DNA from: Chryseobacterium suipulveris
Lineage (GTDB): Bacteria; Bacteroidota; Bacteroidia; Flavobacteriales; Weeksellaceae
DNA length: 64,000 bases
Assembly: GCF_022811685.1 (NCBI RefSeq)
Contig: NZ_CP094532.1
Span: forward strand, 1,947,501-2,011,500
Direction: 5' to 3'
Shown here one piece after another: positions 43,469 to 53,081 of the stretch; positions within the stretch are counted from its first letter, which is position 1; each line of letters starts with the position of its first letter. Below the pieces are notes generated by a model that saw only the letters and a list, made by a program, of their open reading frames with translations, searched no databases and was not told the DNA's origin. The position numbers and the translations under genes were made by a program.

Positions 43469-44104
43469 ATGAAGTTCCTTTTTATCTCCGATACGCACTC
43501 AAGACACAGAAGACTAACCAGTTTGCCTGAAGCTGATGTAATTATTCATGCCGGAGATATTTCGAAAGTTGGCAAAGAATACGAAGTGGAAGATTTTGTG
43601 GACTGGTTTTCTAATCTGAATTATCAGCACAAAATTCTCATTGCCGGGAATCATGATTTCTTTTTTGAAAGGGAAACGAACGAGAATATTCAGCATATTC
43701 TGAATGACAATATCATTTACTTGCACAATTCGCAGGTTGAAATTGAAGGAATAAGAATTTGGGGATCTCCCTATACTCCAAGATTTTTCAACTGGGCTTT
43801 TAATCTCCACCGGGGAACTGATCTTGAAAAGAATTGGCAACAGATTCCAATTGATACGGATATTTTAGTAACGCATGGTCCACCATTTGGAATTTTAGAC
43901 CGAACAGTTTCCGGGTTGAATGTCGGTTGTAAAGAGCTGATGAAAAAAGTTAAAGAAGTTCAACCAAAATATCATTTATTCGGGCATATTCACGAAGGCT
44001 ACGGAATGCTACAAAGTGAAAAAACCACTTTTATCAATGGCAGCGTTTTGAATGAGCGATATGAATTGGTAAACTCACCGATACTGTTTGAATTGGAGAA
44101 ATAA
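43469..44104 (+). CDS. Calcineurin-like metallophosphoesterase
   Basis: The start is ATG at 43469 (MKFLFISDTHSRH), 24 bp after a TACATTTG box (43437-43444). The 211-aa enzyme has the metal-site motifs: FISDTH (about 4-9), IHAGDIS (about 27), IAGNHDFFF (about 56), VTHGPP (about 137) and FGHIHEG (about 172). The family includes small phosphodiesterases and nucleases. No defence role is established. Its position inside the element is noted. Confidence 0.85.
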   Translation: MKFLFISDTHSRHRRLTSLPEADVIIHAGDISKVGKEYEVEDFVDWFSNLNYQHKILIAGNHDFFFERETNENIQHILNDNIIYLHNSQVEIEGIRIWGSPYTPRFFNWAFNLHRGTDLEKNWQQIPIDTDILVTHGPPFGILDRTVSGLNVGCKELMKKVKEVQPKYHLFGHIHEGYGMLQSEKTTFINGSVLNERYELVNSPILFELEK

Positions 44105-44206
44105 AGCGGTTTTCAAAATTTTCCAGTTTTTCACTACTTGACAAGTTCTGTTCAAAAAATTTGGGCGTTCAATGACAATGAACAGGTAAAAATATTGAAC
44201 ATTAGT

Positions 44207-45211
44207 TTAATTTTTATGGTTATTCAGTTTGTCATTAATTTCATTCATCGTTTCAATTAAAACTTGAAAACTGGGGCTTTCGCCGACAATCATATTGACT
44301 TGCATGATTCTGTAATCATTTTCCCAATCAGCAATTACATCATCAGGTGGAATAGTGTTGATAAATCCTTTTTTGTGGTTTTCATAATTAATCCATTTGG
44401 AGCGATTCATTTTCTCTCTGAAAACAACTATCTTTTCAAAAAGTTCATCATCCTCTAAAGCGTTTTTTCCAAATTCGGTGTGATATAACTGAAATAAGTC
44501 GAATAAATGACGGCTCATTCTTTCAGTTCTTATTTTTTCAGTTGGTTTTGAAAACTCCTCGTGAAGCAAAAGAATTTTTTCTAAAAATGTTTTTGTCGGG
44601 ACAGTAACTAAAACTTCAAATGGTGGTAATAAAAACGGAGCATCTTTATAATAGTTTTCGATAAATGATTGCACTACTTTTTTCTCGGAAGGTTCGGTCA
44701 ATGCTCTCGCCCCCATTTCAATCAGGACTTTCTGTTGAACATAACTTTCTTGGGGAATTACACTTTTATAGACCAATTCTAAATGATTGGGATCACTGAG
44801 ATCATCCACTATTTCTGAAAATTTGATTTCGTAATCCGAGTCGTTAATACCCAATTTTTCAAGTTGGTGAATCAGTTCTTCTCGAAAATCTGAGATTACA
44901 AATTTTCCTGCCGTTTTACGCAGTTTCTTCATTTGCGTTTTTGTTTCGGGATCATCTGTAAATCCTAACAGATTTTTATCTATAATCAAATCGACATCTT
45001 CAGAAAATCGCTCAATAATCTGATATGCCTTGCTTAACGATGTTCCCCCTTTGAAAATAATTTGGTCTTTATATTTCGACTGAAAAACTGCGCGTAAAAC
45101 CATACAAACCCACCAATCTTTCTCTATCGCAAATGGCGCATAACCTGTATATAAAGCCAATTGGTTTAGCGTTTCAATCCTTTGTTCTTTGGTAAGTTGC
45201 TGATGCCACAT
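44207..45211 (-). CDS. abiEii: AbiEii-type nucleotidyltransferase toxin
   Basis: The 334-aa protein has the AbiEii/AbiGii features: IEKDWWVCMVLRAVF (about 29-43), the nucleotidyltransferase GGTSLSKAYQIIERFSEDVD with G-T-S and D-x-D (about 56-75), and a basic central motif MSRHLFDL (about 240). AbiEii homologues such as MenT modify tRNA 3' ends with nucleotides. The gene lies 1 bp downstream of its antitoxin partner in the same operon. Confidence 0.9.
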   Translation of the reverse strand: MWHQQLTKEQRIETLNQLALYTGYAPFAIEKDWWVCMVLRAVFQSKYKDQIIFKGGTSLSKAYQIIERFSEDVDLIIDKNLLGFTDDPETKTQMKKLRKTAGKFVISDFREELIHQLEKLGINDSDYEIKFSEIVDDLSDPNHLELVYKSVIPQESYVQQKVLIEMGARALTEPSEKKVVQSFIENYYKDAPFLLPPFEVLVTVPTKTFLEKILLLHEEFSKPTEKIRTERMSRHLFDLFQLYHTEFGKNALEDDELFEKIVVFREKMNRSKWINYENHKKGFINTIPPDDVIADWENDYRIMQVNMIVGESPSFQVLIETMNEINDKLNNHKN

Positions 45212-45212
45212 T

Positions 45213-45824
45213 TTATGATTGATATATATTCTTTATTCTTTTTTGAATCCAAACGGGTGCGTATTTTAATTGAGAAAGCAGGACTTTTTCATCTAATTTC
45301 TTAATATAAACAGTGAGTTTTTCTTCAAAATCGTCCGAAATATTTTTTTCACCCGTAATTTTGTATGCCTGAATAATAAGTTGAAGTAAATCATCCTTAA
45401 CTGCCAAATTCCTTGGCGCTGTTTTTTTGAATTTTATGATACTTTTACCGATCTTTATCTCTCTTTGAGCACCGTCTGTAAGATAAACTGCGTGAAGCGG
45501 AATTTGGGTAGAAAGTCCCAATAAGTACATCGCCATAATTCCTGTAGGTGCAATTCTGGCCTTATCTCTTTTGGCGATTTCTTTGGCAATTTCTTCAATA
45601 CTTGGATATATTACTCCCAAAAGTTTGTCCACCTTCGGAACCAAATAAATTCCGTGCGCCAAACGTTGCAATTTTCCCTGCTCCTCCAAACGACGAAGAA
45701 TCTGCCGAATATTTTCAGCAGAACCAAATTTTTGAAAATCTTCTGCGAAATATATTTTTCCCTTTGAAGATTTTCTTATCTTATTTTCTATTTGATTATG
45801 AGTGTTTTGTATCACTTTCTTCAA
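45213..45824 (-). CDS. abiEi: AbiEi-type (DUF6088) antitoxin
   Basis: The 203-aa protein has a winged-helix N-terminus (GKIYFAEDFQKFGSAENIRQ, about 22-41, then LEEQGKLQRLAHGIYLVPK) and a DUF6088 C-terminal domain (about 95-200). AbiEi antitoxins represses their operon and neutralise AbiEii as type IV systems. An inverted repeat overlapping the promoter sits 8 bp before the ATG. Confidence 0.88.
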   Translation of the reverse strand: MKKVIQNTHNQIENKIRKSSKGKIYFAEDFQKFGSAENIRQILRRLEEQGKLQRLAHGIYLVPKVDKLLGVIYPSIEEIAKEIAKRDKARIAPTGIMAMYLLGLSTQIPLHAVYLTDGAQREIKIGKSIIKFKKTAPRNLAVKDDLLQLIIQAYKITGEKNISDDFEEKLTVYIKKLDEKVLLSQLKYAPVWIQKRIKNIYQS

Positions 45825-45831
45825 AATTATC

Positions 45832-45860
45832 TGTCACAAATTTAGTAAATATTAGTGACA
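45832..45860 (-). promoter_or_regulatory. abiE operator/promoter
   Basis: TGTCACAAAT (45832-45841) and ATTAGTGACA (45851-45860) form a 10-bp inverted repeat with one mismatch and a 9-bp spacer. A minus-strand TAAATTTG box (45837-45844) lies inside it. AbiEi homologues autoregulate through inverted repeats at this position. Binding here is inferred. Confidence 0.65.
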
Positions 45861-46037
45861 AAACATGAAGGTTATTTAGTGTAATTTACCATACAATTAA
45901 TCTAAAATGGAAAATCCAGGAAAAAGATTTCCCAAAGGATAAAGATGTAATGAACTCGCCTGACATAGCACTGAAAATAACAATCTATAAATGGTCATAA
46001 CCAATCATTTTTTTTTGATAGACTACAATAAATTCTA

Positions 46038-46664
46038 CTAAAATTCTTTTTTGAGTTCCCGTAATTGGTTTAACAAAATACCTCGAAGTTCCCTATCCTC
46101 CTCTTTTTTAAGCAATTTCTGAATCTCGATAAATTTTTGACTTCCATTCTTGAATTTTTCCGAATTTACAAATTCTTCCAACCAACAGGAAAAATCAGAA
46201 AGATTTGCATTATTACTTCTATACTTGAAATCTACCAAGTACTCCGGTATATCAATATTTGAGTTTTCATATTTTTCAATGGGAATGAGTGCTTTATCAA
46301 AAAACTTATCAAGAATGTAAGTGTTGGAGCAAAATGATCTAAAAATCATTTGTTCTGCTTGTTTGATTTTTCCAGATTTTAAGAGAATGATTGCCAGTTC
46401 AAACAGGAAATCAGGAAAACCAGCATCATCCGGAAAATTCTTGTGGAACCAGTTCAAATATCTAAGACCGCCTGACCAATCCTGAAGCTTAATATAATAT
46501 TGTGGCGGCAAATACCGAAGACCACGACTGTCATCATAGAAACCTCCCCATCTTCTTTTGTCTGCCGACAATTCTGATTTTATTTTTTTAATTTTTAGCT
46601 TTATTTTTTCTGCTTGTTTTTCTGTCATGCTGTAAAAACTTTTTATTGATAAATGCTTTGCCAA
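46038..46664 (-). CDS. Hypothetical protein, helical repeat type
   Basis: A 208-aa soluble protein that I do not recognise. The N-terminus is a Lys-rich helix (EKQAEKIKLKIKKIKSEL, about 15-32). A conserved-looking Trp/Tyr-rich segment follows (RRWGGFYDDSRGLRYLPPQY, about 38-57). The remainder looks like TPR-type helix pairs (FPDFLFELAIILLKSGKIKQ, about 89-108). A second start (MTEKQ) lies 12 codons in. It sits 28 bp upstream of mcrC on the same strand, so it belongs to the defence operon region. Confidence 0.6.
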   Translation of the reverse strand: MAKHLSIKSFYSMTEKQAEKIKLKIKKIKSELSADKRRWGGFYDDSRGLRYLPPQYYIKLQDWSGGLRYLNWFHKNFPDDAGFPDFLFELAIILLKSGKIKQAEQMIFRSFCSNTYILDKFFDKALIPIEKYENSNIDIPEYLVDFKYRSNNANLSDFSCWLEEFVNSEKFKNGSQKFIEIQKLLKKEEDRELRGILLNQLRELKKEF

Positions 46665-46692
46665 GTAATACTGCTTTCTAAAGAAAAATTTA

Positions 46693-47940
46693 TTACGGAC
46701 AATTCAAAAAAGCATCTACCGTTGAGTGAATTTTGTTTTGCCAATCAGTAACTTTCTGAATTGGTTCAATAAATATTAAACTACAGTTCTTTTCTGACAT
46801 TAAATCTTCCTCTTGACTGCTGACATAATTGCCACTTTTGATTGTTGTAGAATGTCCTGGATAAATCAAACCAGTTTTCGATCCATTGTAGTAGCGGTGG
46901 TAAACATACATTTGTCTTAAATCATTTGGGGAAGGATTGAAATCGCCTAAATTCTTCCATTTCGTATCTAAAATTGCCACCTCTTCCGTCACTTTATTCT
47001 TAATTATTATGTCCGCCTGCATTTTACTGTAATATCCATCTGATGGTTTCCAGAATTTTCGTGATTTTTGGGCTGAGACAGAACAGTTTTTTAATCTTCT
47101 TTTTAATGTAATAAAAACGAATTGCTCCCAAAGCACATTCATATTAAACATTAGGGCTATTACATCATTTCTGCCTTTGCTTATATCCGGATGCCAATTC
47201 AACAGGAGAAGCTGAGCTATTTTTACAGCAGTTTTATAATCTGCATTTTTTCTGTCGAATCTAATTCTCTCGAATGTAATTTCAGTAACCTTTATATCAT
47301 CCAACTCAGGAAAATTCAGAAATAATGAACCAATTCTACTTTGCAAAGCCACATTCGAATTGAGTTTAGAAATAAGTTTTAATCCCTTATACAGAATTTT
47401 TAGGATAAGGTGGTCATTACTGTAATGAGTATGTTTAGTGTAAAACCTTTCTTGATGTGAAAGATTATGACTGATATTTTTCGCAAAATGAATCTGACCT
47501 TTTAACGCTCTAATATTGCCTTCAGTATGGACATATTTTTTTATCAATCCTTTTTGCAACAGTCTTTCAAGCTCATTTACGAACAATTCAAAATACAAAT
47601 CCAAAATAGAATTTTTTCTTACTGACAATGTTGAGCTACCGCTTTGTTTTACTTCAAATCCCCAAATGGTTTGAATCATTCCGATCAGAATTGCTCTCCA
47701 TTCTTCTTCACCGTCTTTATCAGCTTTAGGTAAAACTTCAATTGAATATTTTCCGACCTGCAAAACACCAACATATTCATTAAACTGCACACCATCCCTG
47801 ATCAGAGAAAAGAACGGGCTATAGCTTCCGTAATATTTCTCTAACTGCAAATGAACATTTTTCGGCAATCGGTTTGCACCTGAATGAACGAAAATTTTCT
47901 CATGTTCAAAAACCGTTATTCTATTGATATCGCTAATCAA
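46693..47940 (-). CDS. mcrC: McrC-type restriction nuclease subunit
   Basis: The 415-aa protein fits McrC: an N-terminal domain that docks on the McrB ring (about 1-200), then a PD-(D/E)xK nuclease core with QADIIIKN and VAILDTKWK (catalytic Asp, Asp and Lys, about 325-350). With McrB it cleaves DNA carrying modified cytosines. Its start overlaps the 3' end of mcrB by 8 bp, so the pair is translationally coupled. Confidence 0.9.
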   Translation of the reverse strand: MISDINRITVFEHEKIFVHSGANRLPKNVHLQLEKYYGSYSPFFSLIRDGVQFNEYVGVLQVGKYSIEVLPKADKDGEEEWRAILIGMIQTIWGFEVKQSGSSTLSVRKNSILDLYFELFVNELERLLQKGLIKKYVHTEGNIRALKGQIHFAKNISHNLSHQERFYTKHTHYSNDHLILKILYKGLKLISKLNSNVALQSRIGSLFLNFPELDDIKVTEITFERIRFDRKNADYKTAVKIAQLLLLNWHPDISKGRNDVIALMFNMNVLWEQFVFITLKRRLKNCSVSAQKSRKFWKPSDGYYSKMQADIIIKNKVTEEVAILDTKWKNLGDFNPSPNDLRQMYVYHRYYNGSKTGLIYPGHSTTIKSGNYVSSQEEDLMSEKNCSLIFIEPIQKVTDWQNKIHSTVDAFLNCP

Positions 47941-50014
47941 TGTCTTGTTTCATTAACAGTTTAATTGCCTTCTCAAAATCCATTATTACCCGGTTACCTT
48001 TCCACATTATTTCATAATCTGGATTAATACGGTAATCCACTATTTCAAAACTTTCTTTTTCAGCATAGTTCTGAAAATCCGCATAATCGAAATCCGCAAA
48101 TTCGGATACTTCTTTGTCACTTCTAACAAATCCCTGTCCTAAAATTAATCCGATTTTTCCGTAATCACCAAAAAAATACTCCTGTAACAAAGGAATTATA
48201 TTTTTGTAGAATGACTCCAACAATGTTTCTTCATTTTTGTTTAGAAAATAAGCATGACCAATGCTGTGATCCCTGTCAATCAATTTTTCAATCCTATTAT
48301 TGATGGTGTGCATGATTCTGTACAATTCAAACCCATGAACAACATCCTGCAACCCCGCTAAATCATATTTTGGAGGCATTTCTTCAAATGAAAATCTTCG
48401 TCTCAATGCAGTATCAAGGGCTTCAACACTTCTATCTGCTGTATTCATTGTTCCAATAATGTAAAGATTGCCCGGAACACCAAATTTGGACTTACTATAC
48501 GGCAAAGTAACCTGCAGGGCTTCTGTATTTCCAGCTCTTTTATCTTCCTCAATCAAAGTTATTAATTCTCCAAATATCTGGGATACATTTCCTCTGTTAA
48601 TCTCATCAATAATCAAGACAAATAATGGCACACTTTCGACAGATGCGCTTTGATTGCTTTGATTGTTTTTTAGTTTGTTATTTATATAATTTAAAACTGC
48701 CCAATATGCCGTGGAATTGGAACCACCAATAGCTCCCCTGAATTCTTTATCAATATTTTTTACTGCAGACAAATCAGGTAATGCCAGATATAATTTCTTT
48801 ACGCGATTGTAGGATACAGTATAATCCCTGCTATTTGATTTAGAAGGTTGGACTTTTAGATTTCCGTTTGCTGTAACATCTAACATTTTCATACCCATTC
48901 CTGCGGTTTGTATTGGGAGGACAAGAACTTTATCTTTTGAAAGCATCGCTGTTGTTTCAGAAATTAGCTCTGCCCAAGCATCATCAAACCCATATTCGGC
49001 TGTTTGAGCTCCTGAGTCCGGTTTTGCTTCGGCTGCTTTCTGTGCGAGCTTCTTGAAAATACCGTCCTGTATTTCATACACAATACTGCGTTTTCCATCT
49101 TCATCTTCCTCTATTTCCGGTTTTATTCCTTCTATAAAATCTTCATAACTCATACTCTGGTGAAAGGTTGTAAAAACTATTTTACCTTCTTTCACCAATC
49201 GGTCGTATTCTTGCTTTACCGCTCTTCTTTCTTGTGAAAAATCAAAATCAGGTGATATGATTTGGATTGCTTTATTAATGCTATTGTACGTTTTACCAGT
49301 TCCGGGTGGTCCAAAAAGAATTTGATTCAGCGGTTGCTTTTCAATAATTCCCTCTTCAATTTCTTCTGGTTTTACATCCTCTTCTTCTTCCAGGTCTTCT
49401 TCAAGTTTTTCTAGCGGTTTGTATTTTTCGAAGCGCTCATACATTTTCTTAATCATCTGCTCCTGTTCATGCAGTGTGAAACGTCTTGCAACAAAATCCG
49501 GATACTTCTCTTTCATCTTGTCAATTGCAGATTCTACGATTGGAAAAATCTTTTCTAAAGTCGCACTCATATCATCTTTGAACTCATCAAATTCAGAGTA
49601 TTTTGCACCGGAATAAACTCCAAAGAATTCCATTTTATTAGTATCCGGTCCAATATAGACTAAAGGAAAAGTGTCTTTTACCTCTGCTTTAATGCTTCTT
49701 ATCAGTTCAAGTGCATATTCGTTTTGCTTATCATGCGGTTTCTTCGTTTGGTTAAACTGCACATAAAACTCAATCTTTTTAGGACGCATATCAATAACAA
49801 GATTGATGAGATCACCCGAAGAACCGGGATATGCAACAGGAATAAACCAAAAAGTAGTGGAAAAATATTTTGATTTTTCGGTACCAATGAAATAGTTCAG
49901 CTCCGCTCCTTTAGTTGCTTTCTGTCTGACTGAAAAGGTGAAATTTGGATCTGCTTCATTTTTACTTTTCAGATAATTAAAAAACTGTAGCTGAAGGTCT
50001 TTGTATTTGCTCAT
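47933..50014 (-). CDS. mcrB: McrB-type AAA+ GTPase
   Basis: The 693-aa protein has an N-terminal region (about 1-200) that should contain the modified-base reader but looks unlike the short domain of E. coli McrB. An acidic linker (EKLEEDLEEEEDVKPEEIEE, about 203-222) leads to the AAA+ motor: Walker A FGPPGTGKTY (about 237), Walker B LIIDEINRGNVSQIF (about 475), the GTP-sensing NTADRSVEALD (about 530) and arginine RRRFSF. McrB rings translocate DNA and activate McrC. Confidence 0.92.
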   Translation of the reverse strand: MSKYKDLQLQFFNYLKSKNEADPNFTFSVRQKATKGAELNYFIGTEKSKYFSTTFWFIPVAYPGSSGDLINLVIDMRPKKIEFYVQFNQTKKPHDKQNEYALELIRSIKAEVKDTFPLVYIGPDTNKMEFFGVYSGAKYSEFDEFKDDMSATLEKIFPIVESAIDKMKEKYPDFVARRFTLHEQEQMIKKMYERFEKYKPLEKLEEDLEEEEDVKPEEIEEGIIEKQPLNQILFGPPGTGKTYNSINKAIQIISPDFDFSQERRAVKQEYDRLVKEGKIVFTTFHQSMSYEDFIEGIKPEIEEDEDGKRSIVYEIQDGIFKKLAQKAAEAKPDSGAQTAEYGFDDAWAELISETTAMLSKDKVLVLPIQTAGMGMKMLDVTANGNLKVQPSKSNSRDYTVSYNRVKKLYLALPDLSAVKNIDKEFRGAIGGSNSTAYWAVLNYINNKLKNNQSNQSASVESVPLFVLIIDEINRGNVSQIFGELITLIEEDKRAGNTEALQVTLPYSKSKFGVPGNLYIIGTMNTADRSVEALDTALRRRFSFEEMPPKYDLAGLQDVVHGFELYRIMHTINNRIEKLIDRDHSIGHAYFLNKNEETLLESFYKNIIPLLQEYFFGDYGKIGLILGQGFVRSDKEVSEFADFDYADFQNYAEKESFEIVDYRINPDYEIMWKGNRVIMDFEKAIKLLMKQDID

Positions 50015-50035
50015 TTTTGTAATTTCAATTATTGC

Positions 50036-50322
50036 TTATTTCTTGATTAGGATACCGATAGTTAATAACAAACCTAAAGCAGGAGAGTGAGTAATGTGAA
50101 CATATGCTCTAAAACTTTTAGTTGCAAAATTATTCAATTCAACATTCGCATTGTAAACCTGCTTTAAATCCATTTCCCATTCTTTATTAGTTGAACTTCT
50201 AATAAACCAAATAATGATTTTACGACATATTCATAACCTGCCAGACTGTAAAAATTGGCAACAGGTGATACAAGTTGTATAAAATCTAAAAAATTGATTT
50301 GGGGCTTAGTTTTTTTGTACAT
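50036..50322 (-). pseudogene. Frameshifted small third gene of the ATPase/HNH operon
   Basis: The ATG at 50322 is 3 bp after the HNH gene stop. The frame gives MYKKTKPQINFLDFIQLVSP and YEYVVKSLFGLLE, then is lost near 50185. The next frame continues RSSTNKEWEMDLKQVYNANV to a hydrophobic end LGLLLTIGILIKK and TAA at 50036-50038. Total length 287 bp is one base off a multiple of three. The intact product would be about 95 aa with a C-terminal membrane-like segment. No known family is recognised. Confidence 0.6.
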
Positions 50323-50325
50323 ATA

Positions 50326-51261
50326 TTAAATGATTCCTAATTCAGTAAGTATATCTTTTTTCATTTTACTTAAAGGTCTTCTGTCAAAATTAGCTTCGTC
50401 AACATAAGTTCCAAAAGCTAACCTATAAATTTCTTCTCGATCTACCTTTCTATTCAGTATTTGGTTGTAAAGGATTTCTAAATATTTATCAGAATAAATG
50501 TCCTTCAATTTCTTAAGATCTTTGATTTCATCTTCATGAGCTTTATAAACTTCTTCTATTTTAAATGCTTCTATACTTTTTTCTGTTAACGGATTATTAG
50601 CGATTACCTTGAAGGAAAAGTTAATTAGATCTTTATAATCATAACTAAATCTGAAATCTAATTTCTCTATTTGAGGATTATTTAAATATGGATGAAAATG
50701 CTCCGAAATATTAAACTCTTTATTTCCCTTTATTCCACTATTACAAACATTACAACTGGGTATTAAATTAAAAAACGATACAGCAAAGAGTGGAAAATCA
50801 GATTGAGAGAACCAATGATCAAAAGTAGGCCTTGTTATTTGTTCATGATTAGTACCCAAAACGGTCTTAGTATACATACGATTACAATAAGGACATGTTG
50901 GAATGTCTAAATTTTTAGCTAAATCATAACGATTATAAAAAGAATAATTATCCCAGCTTTCATAATCACAGATCTTCCTAATAGAGTCTTTCTGTTTCTT
51001 AGATTTAAACAAATATTTAAGCGAGTCTAATTCTGCTGGATTCCCAATCAAAACCTTTCTTAAATTATCTTCATTGTTGAGAAAAGCCTTAACAACACTA
51101 TGGATACCATCGACATGTTTTACGAACGTAATGTTTGAAAATGGTTTGGTATCGGTAAACCATCTCCCATTTAATTTTCTTTTAATTATATAACGCCAAT
51201 ATTTATAATGTATCTCTTTTGCATACTCTATTTTGGCTAAACTGACATCAATATAATTCAT
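50326..51261 (-). CDS. HNH endonuclease of a Septu-like system
   Basis: The 311-aa protein has a zinc-bound HNH nuclease: CPYCNRMYT (first Cys pair, about 128), FDHWFSQSDFPLFAVSFFNL with the catalytic Asp-His (about 149-168), and SCNVCNSGIKGN with the second Cys pair and Asn (about 170-181). It overlaps the ATPase gene by 4 bp. A RecF-like ATPase plus HNH nuclease is the PtuA-PtuB arrangement of Septu, also found as a retron effector. No reverse transcriptase is nearby, so a stand-alone Septu-type system is likely. Confidence 0.78.
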   Translation of the reverse strand: MNYIDVSLAKIEYAKEIHYKYWRYIIKRKLNGRWFTDTKPFSNITFVKHVDGIHSVVKAFLNNEDNLRKVLIGNPAELDSLKYLFKSKKQKDSIRKICDYESWDNYSFYNRYDLAKNLDIPTCPYCNRMYTKTVLGTNHEQITRPTFDHWFSQSDFPLFAVSFFNLIPSCNVCNSGIKGNKEFNISEHFHPYLNNPQIEKLDFRFSYDYKDLINFSFKVIANNPLTEKSIEAFKIEEVYKAHEDEIKDLKKLKDIYSDKYLEILYNQILNRKVDREEIYRLAFGTYVDEANFDRRPLSKMKKDILTELGII

Positions 51262-53081
51262 AAATTCTCTAACTTGTTGTTGAGCAAATTAATTTCATTG
51301 CTTATTATTCTCTTTTGGAATTCGGAATCACCTTCGAGTTCGGAAATCATCTCTGATAACTTGATTTTCAAAATTCTTTCATCAATGATTTCAATAATTT
51401 TTTTATAAAAACTAAGTTTTTCATAATAATCTTCATTTCTCCTTTTTGTTTTCTTATTAACGTTTATCCAGGCAATAATTTCCTCTATTTTATTCTTTGC
51501 AAAATCTCCCATTAATCCGTCATGAATAAAGAAAGACTCTGCAAGCAATTCTGAAATATTTGCCCCAAAAGTATTCTTATTAAAATTCGTTGATAATTCT
51601 GTAAATCCATCTGAATTTTTATCAAGAAAAATAATATTATCCGCTGGCAAGTCTGACAAAGCTAATGGATCATGTGTAGTAAATATTATTTGAAGATTCT
51701 TATCTTGAAAAATTTCTGGAATAATTTCAATTAAAAGGTTAACATATTTTTTCTTCCATGTTGGGTGAAAAGCAATATCAGCTTCATCTAATAGTATAAT
51801 ATAATCGTTTATTTCGTTGAATTTATTTCTCCCTTGGTAATCAACATATATATTGTTTCCGATGTTAAAAGCGATTTGATTCAACTGCGAAAATAATTCA
51901 AACATTGTTTGTTCGCCAGTGCTTAATTGAATGTTCGTACTCAATTCTAAAATTGGATAATCTTCGTAAGTAAAATATTTTCTAAAGGAAAAAATAAAAT
52001 TTTGAAAAAGATCAAGAAACTCAATAGCATTCTCTCTTGGAATATAAAATTCTGTCCAATTTTTGTAATTTTCTTGTTTGTCAATAATACCAATCAAGGA
52101 TTCTGTAAAACTTTTTATTTCATCAACTGGTAACAAGATAGGATCTGAATTCGATGTCGGTTTTATATATGCATTGTCTAAAAACCAATAAAAAGCTTCT
52201 TTGTACGATTCTTGCTCAATCATTTCAGAAACATTTCCGTTTACATAACCTTCACTTAAATATTTATTACCAGAATAATCTAGTATTTGTTTGATTTTTA
52301 AAATCACACAATTAATTATTTCAGCTTTTAACCTAATTCTATATTTAAGGAGATTGAATTCATCATTTGTTCTAATTTCATCAACCTCTGTTAAATTAAG
52401 TCTGTCTAATTCTAATTGTTCAAGAGTTTGAACTTCTTTATTTTTTATATTATCAAGTTCTCTAAAAAATTGTAAAAAAGCCCTTGAAATATTCCAATCG
52501 TCATCTTTCAGTTTAAGTAATTTTACTTTAACAAAATTTAGATCAGGCAATCCTAATTCAATTAATCGATAATAAAGGGACTCTCTCTTATGCAGTTTGA
52601 ATAGATTTTTTAAAAATTCTGAATGATGAATTTCAAGCATTTCATTAAGCCCAACTTGATCATGTCTTAATTCCTCGCTGATCTGTGAATATTTAGATAT
52701 ATTTAAGACTGTATCTTTAATATTATTTTCTGGATCATAACTTAAAAAAGGTGTATAATATATTTTAAGATAGTTTGTTGTGGATACTTCTTTTCCATCG
52801 TTATCAATTCCATTAAGATCACTATCTCTAATGGTTTTCAATAAGGTAGTCTTTCCTGCACCATTTTTACCGACGATTGCAGAAACCAAATGAATTTTTC
52901 CAAACAGGTTTTCAATATAGTTTTCATTGATTTCAAGTGTTGCCGAATAATCATAAGGATCACTCTCATTATATTCAATTTGTGAAAAATATTGTCCGCC
53001 AAAATTCAAATTTATTTCGGTATGATTCTCTCCGAAAATGTATGGAAGGCTGTTTGGATAAATTGAAATTGAGGAAATCAT
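51258..53081 (-). CDS. RecF/ABC-type ATPase of a Septu-like system
   Basis: I place the start at 53081 (MISSISIYPNSLPYIFG); 17 further upstream codons look like leader. The 607-aa ATPase has Walker A IVGKNGAGKTTLLK (about 72-85), a long insertion (about 110-385) of helical character, the ABC signature LSTGEQTMFE (about 392), Walker B YIILLDEADIAFHP (about 435) and a switch His in FTTHDPLALSD (about 475). No TOPRIM nuclease is fused, so the cutting is done by the HNH partner. Strikingly AT-rich. Confidence 0.8.
   Translation of the reverse strand: MISSISIYPNSLPYIFGENHTEINLNFGGQYFSQIEYNESDPYDYSATLEINENYIENLFGKIHLVSAIVGKNGAGKTTLLKTIRDSDLNGIDNDGKEVSTTNYLKIYYTPFLSYDPENNIKDTVLNISKYSQISEELRHDQVGLNEMLEIHHSEFLKNLFKLHKRESLYYRLIELGLPDLNFVKVKLLKLKDDDWNISRAFLQFFRELDNIKNKEVQTLEQLELDRLNLTEVDEIRTNDEFNLLKYRIRLKAEIINCVILKIKQILDYSGNKYLSEGYVNGNVSEMIEQESYKEAFYWFLDNAYIKPTSNSDPILLPVDEIKSFTESLIGIIDKQENYKNWTEFYIPRENAIEFLDLFQNFIFSFRKYFTYEDYPILELSTNIQLSTGEQTMFELFSQLNQIAFNIGNNIYVDYQGRNKFNEINDYIILLDEADIAFHPTWKKKYVNLLIEIIPEIFQDKNLQIIFTTHDPLALSDLPADNIIFLDKNSDGFTELSTNFNKNTFGANISELLAESFFIHDGLMGDFAKNKIEEIIAWINVNKKTKRRNEDYYEKLSFYKKIIEIIDERILKIKLSEMISELEGDSEFQKRIISNEINLLNNKLENL

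Noticed and set aside
50326..53081. Retron with ATPase/HNH effector
   Set aside because: No reverse transcriptase gene or msr/msd-like RNA is seen on either side.
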